Of a DNA stretch of 36,642 nt, positions 1 to 8,330 are shown in pieces. Below the pieces are notes generated by a model. That model had not been told where the DNA came from, made no database searches, and saw only the letters and a program-made list of their open reading frames with translations. Location: positions 1 to 36,642 of the forward strand of contig DASYAG010000074.1 of assembly GCA_036501485.1 (NCBI GenBank), given 5' to 3'. This DNA is from PALSA-607 sp036501485 (GTDB lineage: Bacteria; Actinomycetota; Actinomycetes; Acidothermales; Acidothermaceae). The position numbers were made by a program, and so were the translations under genes. Numbering within the stretch: position 1 is the first letter of the stretch; each line of letters begins with the position of its first letter.

Positions 1-1539
1 ATCGGACTCGTCGGGCCCAACGGCGCCGGCAAGTCGACGCTGCTCCAGGTTCTCGCCGGCGAGCTCGTGCCCGACGCCGGGACCGTCTCGTCGACCGGCA
101 CAGTGGGACTCCTTCCGCAGGAACCGGACCGCCGGTCGGGCGAAACCCTGCTTGCCTACCTCGGCCGGCGCACCGGCGTCGCGCCCGCTGAAGCCGCGAT
201 GCAGGCGGCCGCCGACGGCTTGGCATCGGCGTCGCCCGACGCAGCACAGATCTATGACGAGGCGCTGCAACGCTGGCTTGACCTCGGTGGCGGTGACTTC
301 GACAGCCGCGCTGCGCAAGTGCTCGCGGACCTCGGGCTCGACCGCACCGCGCTGGCGGTCGAGACATCAGGCCTCTCCGGTGGGCAGATGGCACGGGCCT
401 CGCTGGCCGCCGTCCTGCTTAGTCGTTACGACATCTTGCTGCTTGACGAGCCGACGAACGACCTCGACCTCGATGGGCTCGCGCGGCTCGAAGATTTCGT
501 GCTCGGACGCCGGGGTGGGCTCGCGGTCGTCAGCCACGACCGCGAGTTTCTGGCTCGCACGATCACCGAGGTCATCGAACTCGACCCGTTCAACGAGCTC
601 ACCCGCCAGTTCGACGGTGGCTGGGAGGCGTTCCTCGACGAGCGGGAGGTCGCCCGGCGACACCTTCGCGAACAGTTCGACGATTACGCCGACAAGCGCG
701 GCGAGCTGCGCGATCGCATGCAGGCGGCCCGCGAGCAATCCGTACGAGGAGCGTTGCGCGCAAAGCGCAAGGCACCCGACAACGACCGGTCCGCCCGCGG
801 CGCGCGCATCGAAGCTGCGACATCAGGCGCCGCCAAGGTCCGCTCGCTGGAAACGCGGTTGACCAGGCTGGACGCGGAAGCGGTGGCCGAGCCCCGCAAG
901 GAATGGGAGCTGCGAATCGAGCTGCCGAGCGCGGCGCGGTCGGGTGACATGGTCGCCACGTTGGTCGACGCCGTCGTGAACCGCGGCGACTTCACGCTGG
1001 GGCCGGTCACCCTCGACATCCGCTGGGCCGACCGCGTCGCTGTGCTCGGCCCGAACGGTGGAGGCAAGACCACCCTGCTGCGGGCCTTGCTCGGGCAGCT
1101 CCCGTTGACGTCGGGAACCTGCGTGCTCGGGCCAGGGGTCGTCGTCGGTGAGCTCGACCAGGTGCGACGCGAATTCGCTGGCGAGCAGACCGTCGTCGAC
1201 GTCCTCGAGACGGCGACCAGCCTGGTGCCGGAAGAGGCGCGCACTCTGCTGGCGAAATTCGGCCTCAAGGCGGCCCACGTCGAGCGCCCAGCTGGCTCGC
1301 TCTCACCAGGTGAGCGCACGAGGGCCGGGCTTGCGCTGCTCATGGCCAGGCAAACCAACTGCCTCGTGCTTGACGAACCGACCAATCACCTCGACCTGCC
1401 GGCGATCGAGCAGCTCGAACAGGCGGTCGCGGCATACACCGGCACGCTGCTTCTGGTCAGCCACGACCGTCGCCTACTCGAGGCGGTGCCGACGCAGCGC
1501 CAGCTGCACGTCGTGCGCGGTCGGGTGACCGAGGACTAA
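1..1539 (+). CDS. ABC-F family ATPase (5' partial)
   Basis: Soluble protein with two ATP-binding cassettes in one chain and no membrane segment, the layout of ABC-F proteins, which act on ribosomes (translation factors or antibiotic-resistance proteins). The reading frame is open from base 1 and already contains the first Walker A (GPNGAGKST, codons 5-13), so about 30 N-terminal residues lie outside the window. The first signature is LSGGQ, followed by ILLLDEPTNDLD. The second cassette has GPNGGGKTT, LSPGER and LVLDEPTNHLD. The charged stretch between the cassettes (roughly codons 205-290, rich in Arg/Glu) is the linker that reaches the ribosomal P/E site in this family. Whether this member is a housekeeping factor or a resistance determinant cannot be told from sequence alone. 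It ends in TAA just before a hairpin. Confidence 0.93.
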   Translation: MGLVGPNGAGKSTLLQVLAGELVPDAGTVSSTGTVGLLPQEPDRRSGETLLAYLGRRTGVAPAEAAMQAAADGLASASPDAAQIYDEALQRWLDLGGGDFDSRAAQVLADLGLDRTALAVETSGLSGGQMARASLAAVLLSRYDILLLDEPTNDLDLDGLARLEDFVLGRRGGLAVVSHDREFLARTITEVIELDPFNELTRQFDGGWEAFLDEREVARRHLREQFDDYADKRGELRDRMQAAREQSVRGALRAKRKAPDNDRSARGARIEAATSGAAKVRSLETRLTRLDAEAVAEPRKEWELRIELPSAARSGDMVATLVDAVVNRGDFTLGPVTLDIRWADRVAVLGPNGGGKTTLLRALLGQLPLTSGTCVLGPGVVVGELDQVRREFAGEQTVVDVLETATSLVPEEARTLLAKFGLKAAHVERPAGSLSPGERTRAGLALLMARQTNCLVLDEPTNHLDLPAIEQLEQAVAAYTGTLLLVSHDRRLLEAVPTQRQLHVVRGRVTED

Positions 1540-1561
1540 GTCGGCCGCCGGACAAATCGGT

Positions 1562-1594
1562 GACGGCTCTTCACCTCCCGGGTGAAGAACCGTC
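1562..1594 (+). terminator. Hairpin terminator after the ABC-F gene
   Basis: Two 14-base arms (1562-1575 and 1581-1594) pair with one C-A mismatch around a 5-base loop, 22 bases after the ABC-F stop codon. No T-run follows, as is common for actinobacterial terminators. It overlaps the most upstream possible GTG start (1582) of the next gene, which argues for a later start of that gene. Confidence 0.6.
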
Positions 1595-1614
1595 AAGGAT
1601 TTCGGGCGCGTACC

Positions 1615-2040
1615 GTGGACACCGTGGTCAGGACTGCTTTTCGCTTGCGATGGCTACCTCGCCATGTGCTGGCGCTGATCCTGATCGCCGCGCTGATCCT
1701 GCTCGGCCGCTGGCAGTGGGACGTCTCTGAGTCACCGCGCGGCGGACTGCAGAACCTGCTCTACGCCTTTCAGTGGTGGGCGATGGCAGGGATGGTCGTC
1801 TATGGCTGGTGGCGGCTCTTGCGCGACGACGCCTATGGCCGCCCGGCTGCCCGTGTCACACCCTCCCGCGCGTCACTGGTGTCGGCCGACGGGGACTGGG
1901 AGTTCCCGGAGTTCGGTCAGCCCGACGCCTTCGCGAGCCTGACACCGCAGACCGCACACGATCGCGACCCGGATCCCGAACTGGCTGAATACAACGACTA
2001 CCTGACGCGCTTGAACGCCCGGTCGGAGCGAGCGCGTTGA
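1615..2040 (+). CDS. Small two-TM membrane protein of unknown function
   Basis: About 141 residues. Two hydrophobic segments near the N-terminus (LALILIAALILL and WWAMAGMVVYGWW) flank a motif with GRWQWD, followed by a hydrophilic, acidic cytoplasmic tail ending ...YNDYLTRLNARSERAR. The N-terminal RPRWL-like stretch plus GRWQW resembles the first segment of SURF1-type proteins, but the rest is too short, so no function is assigned. The frame is open back to a GTG at 1582, but that codon lies inside a terminator hairpin, so GTG 1615 (or GTG 1624) is preferred. The stop overlaps the TTG start of the DUF3817 gene (TTGA), so the two are probably translationally coupled and may work together. Confidence 0.7.
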   Translation: MDTVVRTAFRLRWLPRHVLALILIAALILLGRWQWDVSESPRGGLQNLLYAFQWWAMAGMVVYGWWRLLRDDAYGRPAARVTPSRASLVSADGDWEFPEFGQPDAFASLTPQTAHDRDPDPELAEYNDYLTRLNARSERAR

Positions 2041-2393
2041 ATCTGCGATCATCGCTCGACCGCTATCGGCTGCTCGCCTACATCGTGGGTACCGCACTGG
2101 TCATCTTGGTGTTCATCGGCATCCCGTTGCAGGTGTGGGGACACAACGACATCGTCGAGAAGATCGTCGGGACGATCCACGGGTTCCTCTACATCGTGTA
2201 TGTCGTGCTCAGCATCGAGCTCGCGTTCCGGTACCGCTTCTCGCTAGTTCGGGCTGCACTCTCGCTACTTGCCGGACTGGTTCCGATCATGACGTTCGTC
2301 GCCGAACGCAACAACACCGCTTACGTCAGGGCCCGCCAGGCGGAGCTCGCGAGCGAGCCAGTCGACGTCCCGACTTCTGCTGAACAAAACTGA
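2037..2393 (+). CDS. DUF3817 family integral membrane protein
   Basis: 118 residues with three predicted membrane helices. The arrangement is YRLLAYIVGTALVILVFIG, then a segment with the conserved HG of GTIHGFLYIVYVV, then LSLLAGLVPIMTFVAERN. This matches DUF3817, a small actinobacterial membrane domain of unknown biochemical role. The start is TTG, preceded by GGAG about 10 bases upstream and overlapping the previous stop by four bases. The stop is one base before the corA-like ATG, so genes 2-4 form one operon. No catalytic residue is evident. Confidence 0.85.
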   Translation: MNLRSSLDRYRLLAYIVGTALVILVFIGIPLQVWGHNDIVEKIVGTIHGFLYIVYVVLSIELAFRYRFSLVRAALSLLAGLVPIMTFVAERNNTAYVRARQAELASEPVDVPTSAEQN

Positions 2394-2394
2394 G

Positions 2395-3369
2395 ATGGCG
2401 CGCACGCGGCTGTACCGCAACGGGGTGCTCGAAAAAGAGAACTTCCCGATCGCCGATATCTCCGAGTGCGTCAACGACCCAGGCGCAGTCGTCTGGCTCG
2501 ACATCTGCACGGTCGACGATGAGGCGGGGCTAAGCGATGTCGAGGAGGAGTTCGGACTCCATGCCCTGGCCATCGAGGACGCGTCGCACGAACGGCAGCG
2601 GCCGAAACTCGACCACTACAACACGCACTTGTTCTTGAGTGCTTACGCGATCGCGATGGACCCGAAGACGTCGAACCTCGACAGCAGCGAGCTCGCGGTC
2701 TTCGTCATGCACAACGCCCTCATCACAGTGCGCAAGGATCGCAAGTTCGACATGGATGAGGTCGTGAAGCGCTGGGACGCCGCGCCCGAGCTGATCAAGG
2801 AAGGCGCCGGATTTCTGCTCTACGGTCTCCTCGACTACATCGTCGACGGGCAGTTCAAGGCCGTGCAGGATCTCGACGAACGCATCGAGTCGCTGCAAGA
2901 CGACCTGTTCGACGACAGTCGCGACCGCGTACGCGAGGTGCAGCGCAAGTCGTTCGATTTACGACGCGACCTGATCCTGCTGCGCCGTTTCGTGGTGCCG
3001 ATGCGCGAGGTCGTTAACGGCCTGATGCGCGAGACGAAGATCGTCAATGAAACGTTGATGCCGTACTACCGGGACGTCTACGACCACGTGTTGCGGGCGA
3101 CGGAGTGGACCGAATCGCTACGCGACCTCGTGTCGACGGTGCTCGAGACGAACCTGACGATTCAAGGCAACCGGATGAACCTCATCATGAAGCAGGTCAC
3201 CAGCTGGGCCGCGATCATCGCGGTGCCGACAGCGGTGACAGGTTTTTACGGCCAGAACATCCCGTACCCGGGATTCGGTCACGACAGCGGCCTGATCACG
3301 TCGTCGATCATCATCGTGCTGGGTTCGAGCGGGTTGTACTGGATCTTCCGTCGCAAAGATTGGCTGTAG
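2395..3369 (+). CDS. CorA family divalent cation transporter
   Basis: 324 residues: a large cytoplasmic N-terminal alpha/beta domain, a long helical stalk (about residues 150-260, including RKSFDLRRDLILLRRFV), and two C-terminal membrane helices, ending in a basic tail (FRRKDWL). This is the 2-TM-GxN architecture of CorA, a pentameric Mg2+/Co2+ channel of the inner membrane. The signature loop after TM1 reads YGQN rather than the canonical YGMN, followed by IPYPGFG instead of the usual acidic residues. The family assignment is firm; ion selectivity is not predictable. It starts one base after the DUF3817 stop and ends nine bases before the convergent neighbour. Confidence 0.92.
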   Translation: MARTRLYRNGVLEKENFPIADISECVNDPGAVVWLDICTVDDEAGLSDVEEEFGLHALAIEDASHERQRPKLDHYNTHLFLSAYAIAMDPKTSNLDSSELAVFVMHNALITVRKDRKFDMDEVVKRWDAAPELIKEGAGFLLYGLLDYIVDGQFKAVQDLDERIESLQDDLFDDSRDRVREVQRKSFDLRRDLILLRRFVVPMREVVNGLMRETKIVNETLMPYYRDVYDHVLRATEWTESLRDLVSTVLETNLTIQGNRMNLIMKQVTSWAAIIAVPTAVTGFYGQNIPYPGFGHDSGLITSSIIIVLGSSGLYWIFRRKDWL

Positions 3370-3378
3370 CGCCTTCGC

Positions 3379-4176
3379 TCAGGAGCCGCCGTGGAAGATG
3401 TTGACGGCGCGCGAAATAACGAGTGCAACGGTCACCAACGAGATCCCGGACTGCACGAGAAATGTCGCCTTGGCCCAGTGTGAAAGCGGCAACGTGTCGG
3501 TCGGGCTGAACGCCGTGGCGTTGGTGAATGAGGTGAACAGGTAGTCGAAGAAGGTCGGCTCCCAGTCGGGCGGCGCGACCTCCGGCTGCTGCATCTGCGG
3601 GAACAGCAGATCCGGGTGCTTGTGCAAGGCGTGCGCACGAGCGACCGGCCCACCACGGTCGAACTCCCAGTACCAGAGACTGAACGCGATCACGTTCGTC
3701 GTCCAGATCGCGACACCCTCAAGCAACAGTCGGCCCGCGTCGTCCGCTTTCCCGTCGATGATGGTGTGCACGAGCAGTCCGGCGGACACCGCATTGTCGA
3801 GGCTGATGACGGCAATCAGTGCCAATACCGCCGACCGCAACGGCGTGGAGTAGCGAACGATTCGGCCCGGGCTGAAAACGATGAGTCCGACAAGCAGGAT
3901 GGTCTCCAGAATCGGCAACAGGTAGTGCGGCCGCAGCGACAGGGACGCCGGCAGCGACGACTGCAAGGCGATAGCAGTACCTGCCGCGACCGCCATTTGC
4001 CAGCGGTGTTCGCCCTCCGTCGGCCGCAACCATGCCGGCAGCAGATCCTGTTCGACCTGGTAGACGCCCTTGGCCTGCGCAAGCAATCGGCGTTCGAGCG
4101 CGGTGAGCGCCGCAGCAGTCGCCCCGACGTGATGGTGGTGCTCTTCGGGAAGCGGAGGTTCGACGTCGTCCGACAT
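3379..4176 (-). CDS. Channel-like multi-pass membrane protein (DUF1345-like)
   Basis: 265 residues. A hydrophilic N-terminus with a His run (EEHHHH, residues 11-16) and a helical segment is followed by five or six hydrophobic helices. The last pair encloses FTSFTNATAFSPTDTLPLS, which resembles the re-entrant pore/filter segment of two-TM ion channels and the end of DUF1345 proteins. No classical K+ filter (TVGYG) is present, so conduction is an inference only. ATG at 4176 is the only good start. It is divergent from the lipoprotein gene across 74 bases and convergent with corA. Confidence 0.7.
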   Translation of the reverse strand: MSDDVEPPLPEEHHHHVGATAAALTALERRLLAQAKGVYQVEQDLLPAWLRPTEGEHRWQMAVAAGTAIALQSSLPASLSLRPHYLLPILETILLVGLIVFSPGRIVRYSTPLRSAVLALIAVISLDNAVSAGLLVHTIIDGKADDAGRLLLEGVAIWTTNVIAFSLWYWEFDRGGPVARAHALHKHPDLLFPQMQQPEVAPPDWEPTFFDYLFTSFTNATAFSPTDTLPLSHWAKATFLVQSGISLVTVALVISRAVNIFHGGS

Positions 4177-4250
4177 GTGCGTCCTCTCGAGCCCGGCTTG
4201 CCGTGTCCCAGTCTGCCGCGCCAGCGCGGCGCTCGCCTACGATCTGCCCC

Positions 4251-4682
4251 GTGACACGTCTGATGCGGATCTCTGCCTCGATTGGGGCCTTGACGCTCGC
4301 CACCGCTTGCGCTGCGCACGCGAGCACGCAATCAGGCACCGGCGTGGCGACCCCCGCCGGTTCACCTGCTCCAGGGGCACCGCCGATCAGCGGCGCCCTT
4401 GGTGTCTCTGTCGGCGACGGGCCGCCGGGAACCGTCATCACCCTGAACGCGATCCGCTGCCCGCCGCAGGGATCAAAGCCCGACGTGATCTTCTGGCGCG
4501 ACAGTGCCCACCCAGACAACAAGGGCGGCCTGCCAGTAACACAAATCACCCGCACCGGGGAGGCGTTGCAGGCGACCTTTGTCGTGCCCAGCAATGCGCC
4601 GGTGGGTCTGGCGACCTTCGAGACCTATTGCGGCGCGAAGGCGCAGGGCGCCATGGCAGGGTTCAACGTCGATCCGCCCTGA
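4251..4682 (+). CDS. Small lipoprotein/secreted protein of unknown function
   Basis: About 143 residues from GTG 4251. The N-terminus MTRLMRISASIGALTLATAC looks like a lipoprotein signal with Cys as the last residue, although Ala at -3 is not ideal. A Pro/Gly/Ala linker follows, then a beta-rich domain (SVGDGPPGTVITLNAIRC ... ATFVVPSNAPVGLATFETYCG) with two cysteines that could pair, resembling Ig-like/IPT folds of actinobacterial cell-surface proteins. The open frame extends to an ATG at 4203, but that would bury the signal peptide, so GTG 4251 is chosen. No specific function can be assigned. Confidence 0.7.
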   Translation: MTRLMRISASIGALTLATACAAHASTQSGTGVATPAGSPAPGAPPISGALGVSVGDGPPGTVITLNAIRCPPQGSKPDVIFWRDSAHPDNKGGLPVTQITRTGEALQATFVVPSNAPVGLATFETYCGAKAQGAMAGFNVDPP

Positions 4683-4791
4683 CTCCGGCCGGCCGCGATT
4701 CCGCCGCGGATGGGGTGATGTGCGTCACGCCGGGCAACTCTTTGCTTCCGCAACCATTGAGCCTGCGGGTATCAGCGGTTACCATCTGCGT

Positions 4792-4831
4792 GGCGTCTGG
4801 CTCTCCTCCCCCGTAGGGTCAGACGCCTTTT
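4792..4831 (+). terminator. Rho-independent terminator
   Basis: GGCGTCTG (4792-4799) pairs perfectly with CAGACGCC (4820-4827), and TTTT follows directly. The 20-base loop contains a further CCC/GGG pairing. It lies 110 bases after the lipoprotein stop and is the only hairpin in this stretch with a T-run. Confidence 0.7.
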
Positions 4832-4833
4832 AC

Positions 4834-4906
4834 GTGCCCAGTGTGGGGTCATGCCCAGTGTGAGGTCGTGCCCAATGTTGGGTCATGCCCTTCTGGGTCG
4901 TGCCCA
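4834..4906 (+). repeat. 17-bp tandem repeat, about 4.4 copies
   Basis: Three 17-base units (4834-4850, 4851-4867, 4868-4884) of the form RTGCCCARTGTKRGGTC are followed by a 15-base unit (4885-4899) and a partial one. The first base alternates G/A. It lies between the terminator and the sigma-factor gene, about 50 bases before its start, so it could sit in the promoter or leader. It is not CRISPR-like because there are no spacers. Confidence 0.85.
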
Positions 4907-4958
4907 TGCCCGCGTGGCGATGATGGAACTCAATCCAGGCTGCCGGACATAGGAGTGC

Positions 4959-5576
4959 GTGGCGGTCGATAACGGCGAGACTCCGGACGCGCGCTTATGG
5001 GCGCGCGCCTGCGCTGGCGACCATTCGGCATTTGGCGACCTGTTCGCCCGGCACGCGAATCGGATCCACAACTACTGCTTCCGGCGCATCGGGTCGTGGT
5101 CGCTTGCGGAAGACGCCACCTCCCAGACCTTCATGGAGGCCTGGCGCAGGCGGTCGTCAATCGCGGTCACTGACTCGTTGCTGCCCTGGCTGTTCGTGGC
5201 CGCGAACAATGTCTGCCGCAACTCTGAGCGCGCCGGCCGCCGGGCGGCGAACCTGCTCGCGAAGGCGCCGCTGCCCGAGCACGTCGGAGATCACGCCGAC
5301 GAGGTCGCCGCGCGGATCGACAGCGAGCGGCAGATGCAGCGCGTTCTGTCAGCGCTGCGCACCCTCAAGCGCGCCGACCAGGACGTCGTCGCAATGTGCG
5401 ACTGGGAGGGCCTCAGCTACGACGAGGCCGCAGCAGCTCTCGGCGTCCCCGTAGGCACTGTTCGATCGCGGCTCTCACGAGCCCGCGCACGGCTCAAAGT
5501 ACTGCTCACCGACGACGTCGGCTCGAGTGCCGACGATCTTGTGGGCACGGACGAATTACGGGGTGAACAAGCATGA
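4959..5576 (+). CDS. ECF-type RNA polymerase sigma factor
   Basis: 205 residues. Region sigma-2 is at about residues 20-90 (DLFARHANRIHNYCFRRIG, then AEDATSQTFMEAWRRR, the -10 recognition helix). Region sigma-4 is at about 125-180 (LKRADQDVVAMCDWEGLSYDEAAAALGVPVGTVRSRLSRARARL, given here only as a location of the HTH GVPVGTVRSRLSRAR). This is a group 4 sigma factor that directs RNA polymerase to stress or surface promoters. The GTG start at 4959 has AGGAG just upstream. The stop overlaps the next gene's ATG (ATGA), so the membrane protein that follows is the probable regulator. The 17-bp tandem repeat upstream is part of its leader region. Confidence 0.9.
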   Translation: MAVDNGETPDARLWARACAGDHSAFGDLFARHANRIHNYCFRRIGSWSLAEDATSQTFMEAWRRRSSIAVTDSLLPWLFVAANNVCRNSERAGRRAANLLAKAPLPEHVGDHADEVAARIDSERQMQRVLSALRTLKRADQDVVAMCDWEGLSYDEAAAALGVPVGTVRSRLSRARARLKVLLTDDVGSSADDLVGTDELRGEQA

Positions 5577-6184
5577 GCGTTCAGTACCTGCCACTGACAC
5601 GGGACTTACCGCCTGAGCAGATCGTGGCAATGCGCGCGGAGTTGGAAGCGTTCGTTGCCCGCGAGGAACGGGCGACACCTTGGTGGCGGAAGCGGCGCAA
5701 CGTGACCGGTGGGCTCGTGGTCGCGCTAATCGTGGCCACCGGCGGTGGGACCGCCGCGGCCTACGCGTATCTGCATCCACGGGCGGTCACCGACAAGGGC
5801 TCCGCGCGCTGCTACACCGAGGCGGTCTACCTGCCAGGTGCAAAGTTCGCCGGGACGACGATTGCCAGCGCCGTCGGCGAAGGCAGCAACGGCACCATCG
5901 AGGACGCGCTCGACACCTGCGCCTCCCTATGGCAGGTCGGTGGACTCCGCGCAGGCGCGGCCCGCGGCTCGGGCCCAGTCGCAGGTGCCACCTACTCGGT
6001 GCCCGCCCTGGTCGGCTGCACGCTGCCGGGCGGCATGGCCGCCGTCTTCCCCGGCCCGCCAGACACCTGCGATCAGCTGGGTCTCGCACCCGAGTCGCCA
6101 CCGGCCGTCCGGGCCGCCGTCCCCGCACCCGCCACACCTGCGGCTGGCGCCGCCACTGAAGGACCCGCTGGGTCCTCGCCATAA
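5573..6184 (+). CDS. One-pass membrane protein, likely anti-sigma partner
   Basis: 203 residues: a short cytoplasmic N-terminus (1-42), one membrane helix (about 45-65, GGLVVALIVATGGGTAAAYAY) and an extracytoplasmic part with four cysteines (in ARCYTE, DTCASL, VGCTLP, DTCDQL) and an Ala/Pro-rich tail. There is no HxxxCxxC zinc motif of ZAS anti-sigma factors. The assignment as anti-sigma factor or sensor rests on the ATGA overlap with the ECF sigma gene and on topology. A hairpin follows seven bases after the stop. Confidence 0.72.
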   Translation: MSVQYLPLTRDLPPEQIVAMRAELEAFVAREERATPWWRKRRNVTGGLVVALIVATGGGTAAAYAYLHPRAVTDKGSARCYTEAVYLPGAKFAGTTIASAVGEGSNGTIEDALDTCASLWQVGGLRAGAARGSGPVAGATYSVPALVGCTLPGGMAAVFPGPPDTCDQLGLAPESPPAVRAAVPAPATPAAGAATEGPAGSSP

Positions 6185-6190
6185 GCCAGG

Positions 6191-6218
6191 AGATGTCCGC
6201 CTACGGGGGTGGACATCT
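6191..6218 (+). terminator. Hairpin terminator
   Basis: Arms 6191-6201 and 6208-6218 pair over 11 positions with one mismatch around a 6-base loop, just after the membrane protein stop. Confidence 0.6.
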
Positions 6219-6228
6219 TCGGAACGGG

Positions 6229-6265
6229 GCGGGCCGGTTCGCGGTGAGGGGGCGAGCCGGCCCGC
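6229..6265. terminator. Second strong GC hairpin between convergent genes
   Basis: Arms 6229-6242 and 6252-6265 pair over 14 positions with a single mismatch and a 9-base loop. It sits between the convergent genes ending at 6184 and 6323, so it probably blocks transcription from either side. Confidence 0.6.
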
Positions 6266-6322
6266 TCGCTATTAGCGGTGTCTACGAAGTGAACTAGCGA
6301 GGCGCGGCCAAACGACTGCGGC

Positions 6323-6862
6323 TCAACACGTGCTCGACGTGCACCACCGCTGGGACGACGCCATCTGGTTGAACGAGCCGAGCGTGGACTTCGACCCGTT
6401 GACTGCTACCGACGCGGTGGAGCCACCGAACGACGTGTTCTGGTAGAGCGTCGTGCCGCACCCGTTGAAGTTCTGGACCGACTCGACCACGTCGTTCCAC
6501 CCAGCCGGCATGCTGCTCGCGGCGTAGCTCCCACACCCGGTCGACTCGGTCCAGGTCAGGCTGCTGCCGCCGAACCCGGTGGAGGTGTAGTCGATCCCGA
6601 TGATCACGCTAGTGCGCGGCGCACCGTCGATTCGAGTAACGCTTGCGGCCGCATGCATCGCTTGCGTGTAGGTCGAATAACACACCGCCACAGGGACGCC
6701 GGTTGGAGCGGGTCCGAGCGCAACGACACAATGCTTCTCGCTTTGGTTGGGTGGAAGCGGCCCAGCCGCGGCCGCTGCCGGCCCAGCCAGGCCAACCACT
6801 GACATCGCCCCGAGCAGTACGACAGCGGGCAGGTACTTCCAAGATCGCGATACGTGACGCAT
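6323..6862 (-). CDS. Secreted I36-type / beta-gamma-crystallin-like protein
   Basis: 179 residues from ATG 6862, which has GAGGGAGA upstream. The signal peptide is MRHVSRSWKYLPAVVLLGAM followed by a hydrophobic, Ala-rich end (cleavage near AAAAAG). The mature part contains CG-SYAASSMPAGWNDVVESVQNF and LYQNTSFGGSTASV, the Greek-key pattern of the peptidase inhibitor I36 (SMPI)/crystallin-like family common in Streptomyces. Inhibitory activity is not established. Four or more cysteines suggest disulfides outside the cell. It lies 94 bases after apbE on the same strand but is functionally unrelated, and it probably has its own promoter. Confidence 0.8.
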   Translation of the reverse strand: MRHVSRSWKYLPAVVLLGAMSVVGLAGPAAAAAGPLPPNQSEKHCVVALGPAPTGVPVAVCYSTYTQAMHAAASVTRIDGAPRTSVIIGIDYTSTGFGGSSLTWTESTGCGSYAASSMPAGWNDVVESVQNFNGCGTTLYQNTSFGGSTASVAVNGSKSTLGSFNQMASSQRWCTSSTC

Positions 6863-6956
6863 GGCTTCTCCCTCGTCGCGGCCGGCAGCGCGGGGGCGCG
6901 CCGCCAATGCCGCTACAAAGAGCGCCGGAAGTCGCGGCAGATACGAGTAACCGCCC

Positions 6957-7763
6957 TCAGGTCGCGGAGACGCTTCCGACGCGGCCGTACCCGGAGGTAG
7001 ACCAGCCCAAGCCATCGGCGCCAACAGCGAATGCCTCGTATCCGGCGCAGCGCTCGAGCCACCGACCAGCCCGGTCGCCCATGGCGATCGCAGCCGTGGC
7101 GTAGGCGTCGGTCCGGATCAGGTCGCTGCCAACCACAGTCACGCTGGCGAGGGTGACGGCCGGCTGGCCGGTGAACGGATCGATCACGTGCGCGCCGCGT
7201 TCAGCGATACCGGACGTCGCCACCGCGCCGTCGGTGAGCTGCACAACGCTCGCGAGGGCGCCGCGGTCCAACGGGTGTGCGATACCGATCTGCCACGGCA
7301 CACCCGGCGCAGATCCGCCGGCCGCCTGGATGTCACCGCCACCGTTGACCAGGTGGTGTGCCGACCCTGCTGAACGAAGAAGCTCACTCGCCTGCTGGAT
7401 CGCCCAGCCCTTGACAACGCCGGTGGGATCGAGCCGGCCACCATAGGTCGAGCTGAAGTAACCGTCAGTCTCGTGACCGATCTGTGCGCACAACTCGAGA
7501 ACCTCCGCGACGTCGCTATCGCAGTCGGCTAGCCGAAGCTCACCGCGGCCAAGCCGAGACACCTGGCTCTCGTGTCGATACGTACTGAAGACGTCATCGA
7601 CCCGGTGCAGCCAGGCGACGACGTCGGCAATGGCTGCGCGCATCGGCAAGCGCTGCGACTCATCCGCGAACCGCACATCGATGCTGACGACGGTGCCCAT
7701 GACGTGTTCGACGTGCACGAGCGGCGTCGACATCACCGCAGTCGGGATGACAGCAGTCGACAT
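6957..7763 (-). CDS. apbE: FAD:protein FMN transferase (ApbE)
   Basis: 268 residues. ApbE transfers FMN from FAD to a Ser/Thr of a target protein outside the cytoplasm. Family motifs are present: HVMGTVVSID near the N-terminus, VVKGWAIQ, the glycine-rich NGGGDIQAAGG, SGIAERGAHVIDPFTGQP and the Mg2+-binding TDAYATAAIAMG. ATG 7763 is taken because the upstream FMN-binding gene stops at 7765, one base before it; the longer open frame would run into that gene. No signal peptide is visible, as in several actinobacterial ApbE proteins. Its substrate is almost certainly the product of the gene directly upstream in the same operon. Confidence 0.92.
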   Translation of the reverse strand: MSTAVIPTAVMSTPLVHVEHVMGTVVSIDVRFADESQRLPMRAAIADVVAWLHRVDDVFSTYRHESQVSRLGRGELRLADCDSDVAEVLELCAQIGHETDGYFSSTYGGRLDPTGVVKGWAIQQASELLRSAGSAHHLVNGGGDIQAAGGSAPGVPWQIGIAHPLDRGALASVVQLTDGAVATSGIAERGAHVIDPFTGQPAVTLASVTVVGSDLIRTDAYATAAIAMGDRAGRWLERCAGYEAFAVGADGLGWSTSGYGRVGSVSAT

Positions 7764-7764
7764 G

Positions 7765-8319
7765 TCAGGCCTTCGCCGCATCGAGGGCTGCTTGCACTGA
7801 TTGTGCATAGGCCTCGCTGGTGTACGTCGCACCGGAAACTGCATCGATAGATGCGCTCTGCTTCGACAACACCTCTTGGCTCAACGTCGGAATGGAGAAC
7901 TGGCTGATCTGCGCCGAGTGTGAATCGTCTTCCGGGAACTGGATGGCGGTTGCCGCAGTGATCTTGCCGTTCGTCAATGTCAGCCTGACCTGCACGACGC
8001 CGAACGACCTGCCGCCCTCGCTGACATTCACTGTGGTCCCGGTGACGGTCTTAGTGGTCGTGCTCGAAGCACTCGACGCGGTCGCTGCAGCACTGGTCGG
8101 CGCAGCGGTGCTTGATGTCGCACTGCTTGACGTCGCACTAGTGGCAGAGCTCGCGGCTGACGAACTGCCGGCGGCCGAGCTGCTCGTGGCACTCGTAGCG
8201 CCAGGCGTGGCAGTCGAGAGCGCGGCCGCGCGAGGCGCCTTGGTTGGCGTGGTCTTGAAACTGAGCAGGACGACGAGACCCGCAACGGTCGCGATAAAGA
8301 CAGCAACGAAACGGCGCAT
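7765..8319 (-). CDS. FMN-binding domain protein, flavinylation target
   Basis: 184 residues: an N-terminal membrane anchor or uncleaved signal (residues 5-21), a long Ser/Ala/Thr linker (about 35-95, low complexity) and a C-terminal FMN_bind domain. The acceptor motif DAVSGATYTS is at residues 159-168, with Thr165 the probable FMN-linked residue by comparison with NqrC/RnfG. The linker would place the covalent flavin away from the membrane, in reach of the flavocytochrome encoded upstream. The gene starts 11 bases after that gene's stop and ends one base before apbE. Confidence 0.9.
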   Translation of the reverse strand: MRRFVAVFIATVAGLVVLLSFKTTPTKAPRAAALSTATPGATSATSSSAAGSSSAASSATSATSSSATSSTAAPTSAAATASSASSTTTKTVTGTTVNVSEGGRSFGVVQVRLTLTNGKITAATAIQFPEDDSHSAQISQFSIPTLSQEVLSKQSASIDAVSGATYTSEAYAQSVQAALDAAKA

Positions 8320-8330
8320 GGCTCACCCTC

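Noticed and set aside
1582..1614. GTG 1582 as start of the membrane protein gene
   Set aside because: The codon lies within the second arm of the terminator hairpin and has no ribosome-binding site.
4834..4906. CRISPR array
   Set aside because: 17-base units are directly adjacent without spacers and there are no cas genes.
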